Origin: Aculops lycopersici
Lineage: Eukaryota; Arthropoda; Arachnida; Trombidiformes; Eriophyidae
Assembly: GCA_015350385.1 (NCBI GenBank)
Contig: WNKI01000001.1
Location: 391,032 to 455,031 of the forward strand
Direction of reading: 5' to 3'
Length of the DNA stretch: 64,000 nt
Both the position numbers and the translations under genes were made by a program. Below are positions 63,573 to 64,000 of the stretch, piece by piece; the first letter of the stretch is position 1, and every line of letters starts with the position of its first letter. The notes under the pieces were generated by a model. The model was not told the origin of the DNA and made no database searches. It was given only the letters and a program-made list of their open reading frames with translations.

Positions 63573-64000
63573 ATGGCAACAAATTTTGTGAAATTTTGTA
63601 CGGCTGCTCTAGCAGGATCATTAGTCGGAATTGCCTATGAAAGACTACCCCCAGCCACAGAATGGCCAGATTTTCTCAAGTCAGTCTCAGCTGCCACATC
63701 AATTATGCTCAAGCCCACTTACGACAATGATGTATCAACTAGCGCTGTCAAGATCCCGCCCATCGATACAGATACGTCTGCCCAGAACATGAAACATTCT
63801 GCAAAATTTGGTCTGCCAAGCACCGACAATCTTAGAGTTTTCAATGATTTCATCCTATCATATGACCGCAGATTGAGATCACCAACTTGGGTCATCGAGC
63901 ATCTCACTCCAGATAAGCTTAAGGCCAGGAATGCCGACAGAAAGGAATCGAATTTCCACGAAGACAAAGCCATCCATGAGTACTTTAGAGCCAAATTGTC
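63573..64000 (+). CDS. Endonuclease G/EXOG-like mitochondrial nuclease, 5' part
   Basis: Open frame from ATG 63573 to the window edge, 142 complete codons. The N-terminus (MATNFVKFCTAALAGSLVG) looks like a mitochondrial targeting or anchor helix. The next 60 residues are a variable linker. The DNA/RNA non-specific endonuclease domain then starts: KFGLPSTDNLRVFNDFILSY, DRRLRSPTWVIEHLTPDKL and NFHEDKAIHEYFRAKL, closely following EndoG. The catalytic DRGH motif would come about 15 residues past the edge and cannot be seen. EndoG sits in the mitochondrial intermembrane space and degrades mitochondrial or nuclear DNA in paternal mitochondrial elimination and cell death. The EndoG match is stronger than EXOG. 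Confidence 0.88.
   Translation, partial: MATNFVKFCTAALAGSLVGIAYERLPPATEWPDFLKSVSAATSIMLKPTYDNDVSTSAVKIPPIDTDTSAQNMKHSAKFGLPSTDNLRVFNDFILSYDRRLRSPTWVIEHLTPDKLKARNADRKESNFHEDKAIHEYFRAKL

Noticed and set aside
1..64000. tRNA, rRNA, CRISPR, retroelement or bacterial-type features
   Set aside because: I looked for tRNA B-box sequences, reverse transcriptase or transposase motifs and spaced repeats, and found none that hold up.

Overview
This is a nuclear genomic window from an animal, most likely an arthropod and possibly an acariform mite. The arthropod call rests on the gene families present: a Derailed/RYK receptor, an Ect4/SARM1 homologue, a PHF20/MBD-R2-type PHD protein, DGAT1 and a monoamine oxidase family member. 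The style fits too, with Gln/Ser-rich insertions inside conserved proteins and very few introns. The mite suggestion is inference only. I see no bacterial, viral or organellar genes, no tRNA or rRNA genes, and no transposon coding sequence.

Layout. Positions 1-14684 hold the 5' part of a minus-strand RYK/Derailed-type Wnt receptor: a signal-peptide exon at 14315-14684, then WIF-domain exons at 5503-5630, 4950-5049 and 1718-2247. The transmembrane and kinase exons lie off the left edge. Its 8.7-kb first intron contains a plus-strand gene for a secreted Gln-rich protein (12989-14269). SARM1 (15805-20571) and a 14-3-3 protein (21554-22597) follow on the minus strand, both intronless. From 23.4 to 35.4 kb the genes are compact and intronless: an SPF45/RBM17-like protein without a G-patch, a decayed monoamine oxidase copy, an intact but divergent monoamine oxidase, DGAT1 behind a large inverted repeat, SF3A2 without its proline-rich tail, a PHF20-like PHD protein divergently paired with SF3A2, and a Ral GTPase with an unusual N-terminal extension. 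A four-exon cationic amino-acid transporter lies at 39480-42936 and a Gly-rich secreted protein at 44001-44987. A 6.6-kb single-exon PLEKHG5-like RhoGEF (49218-55826) converges on an acid lipase (55890-57509). The right end holds PIGZ, a FAM114A-like protein and the start of an EndoG-like nuclease.

How the genes relate. Most are unrelated housekeeping or signalling genes. Two, SPF45 and SF3A2, act at the branch point/3' splice site, and both are shortened here, which fits an intron-poor genome. SARM1, RYK and the PLEKHG5-like RhoGEF belong to families with neuronal roles. Conserved domains repeatedly carry low-complexity insertions at loop positions: the WIF domain of RYK, the ARM domain of SARM1, the PH domain of the RhoGEF, the monoamine oxidase fold, and loops of DGAT1 and the amino-acid transporter. 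Several genes have very short 3' ends, with AATAAA overlapping or abutting the stop codon.

Limits. Splice sites were read by eye from GT/AG signals, frame continuity and family similarity. Transcription starts, untranslated exons and polyadenylation sites are inferred. The long intergenic stretches (35.4-39.4 kb, 45-49 kb, 57.5-59.6 kb) could hide untranslated exons or regulatory elements that I cannot identify.
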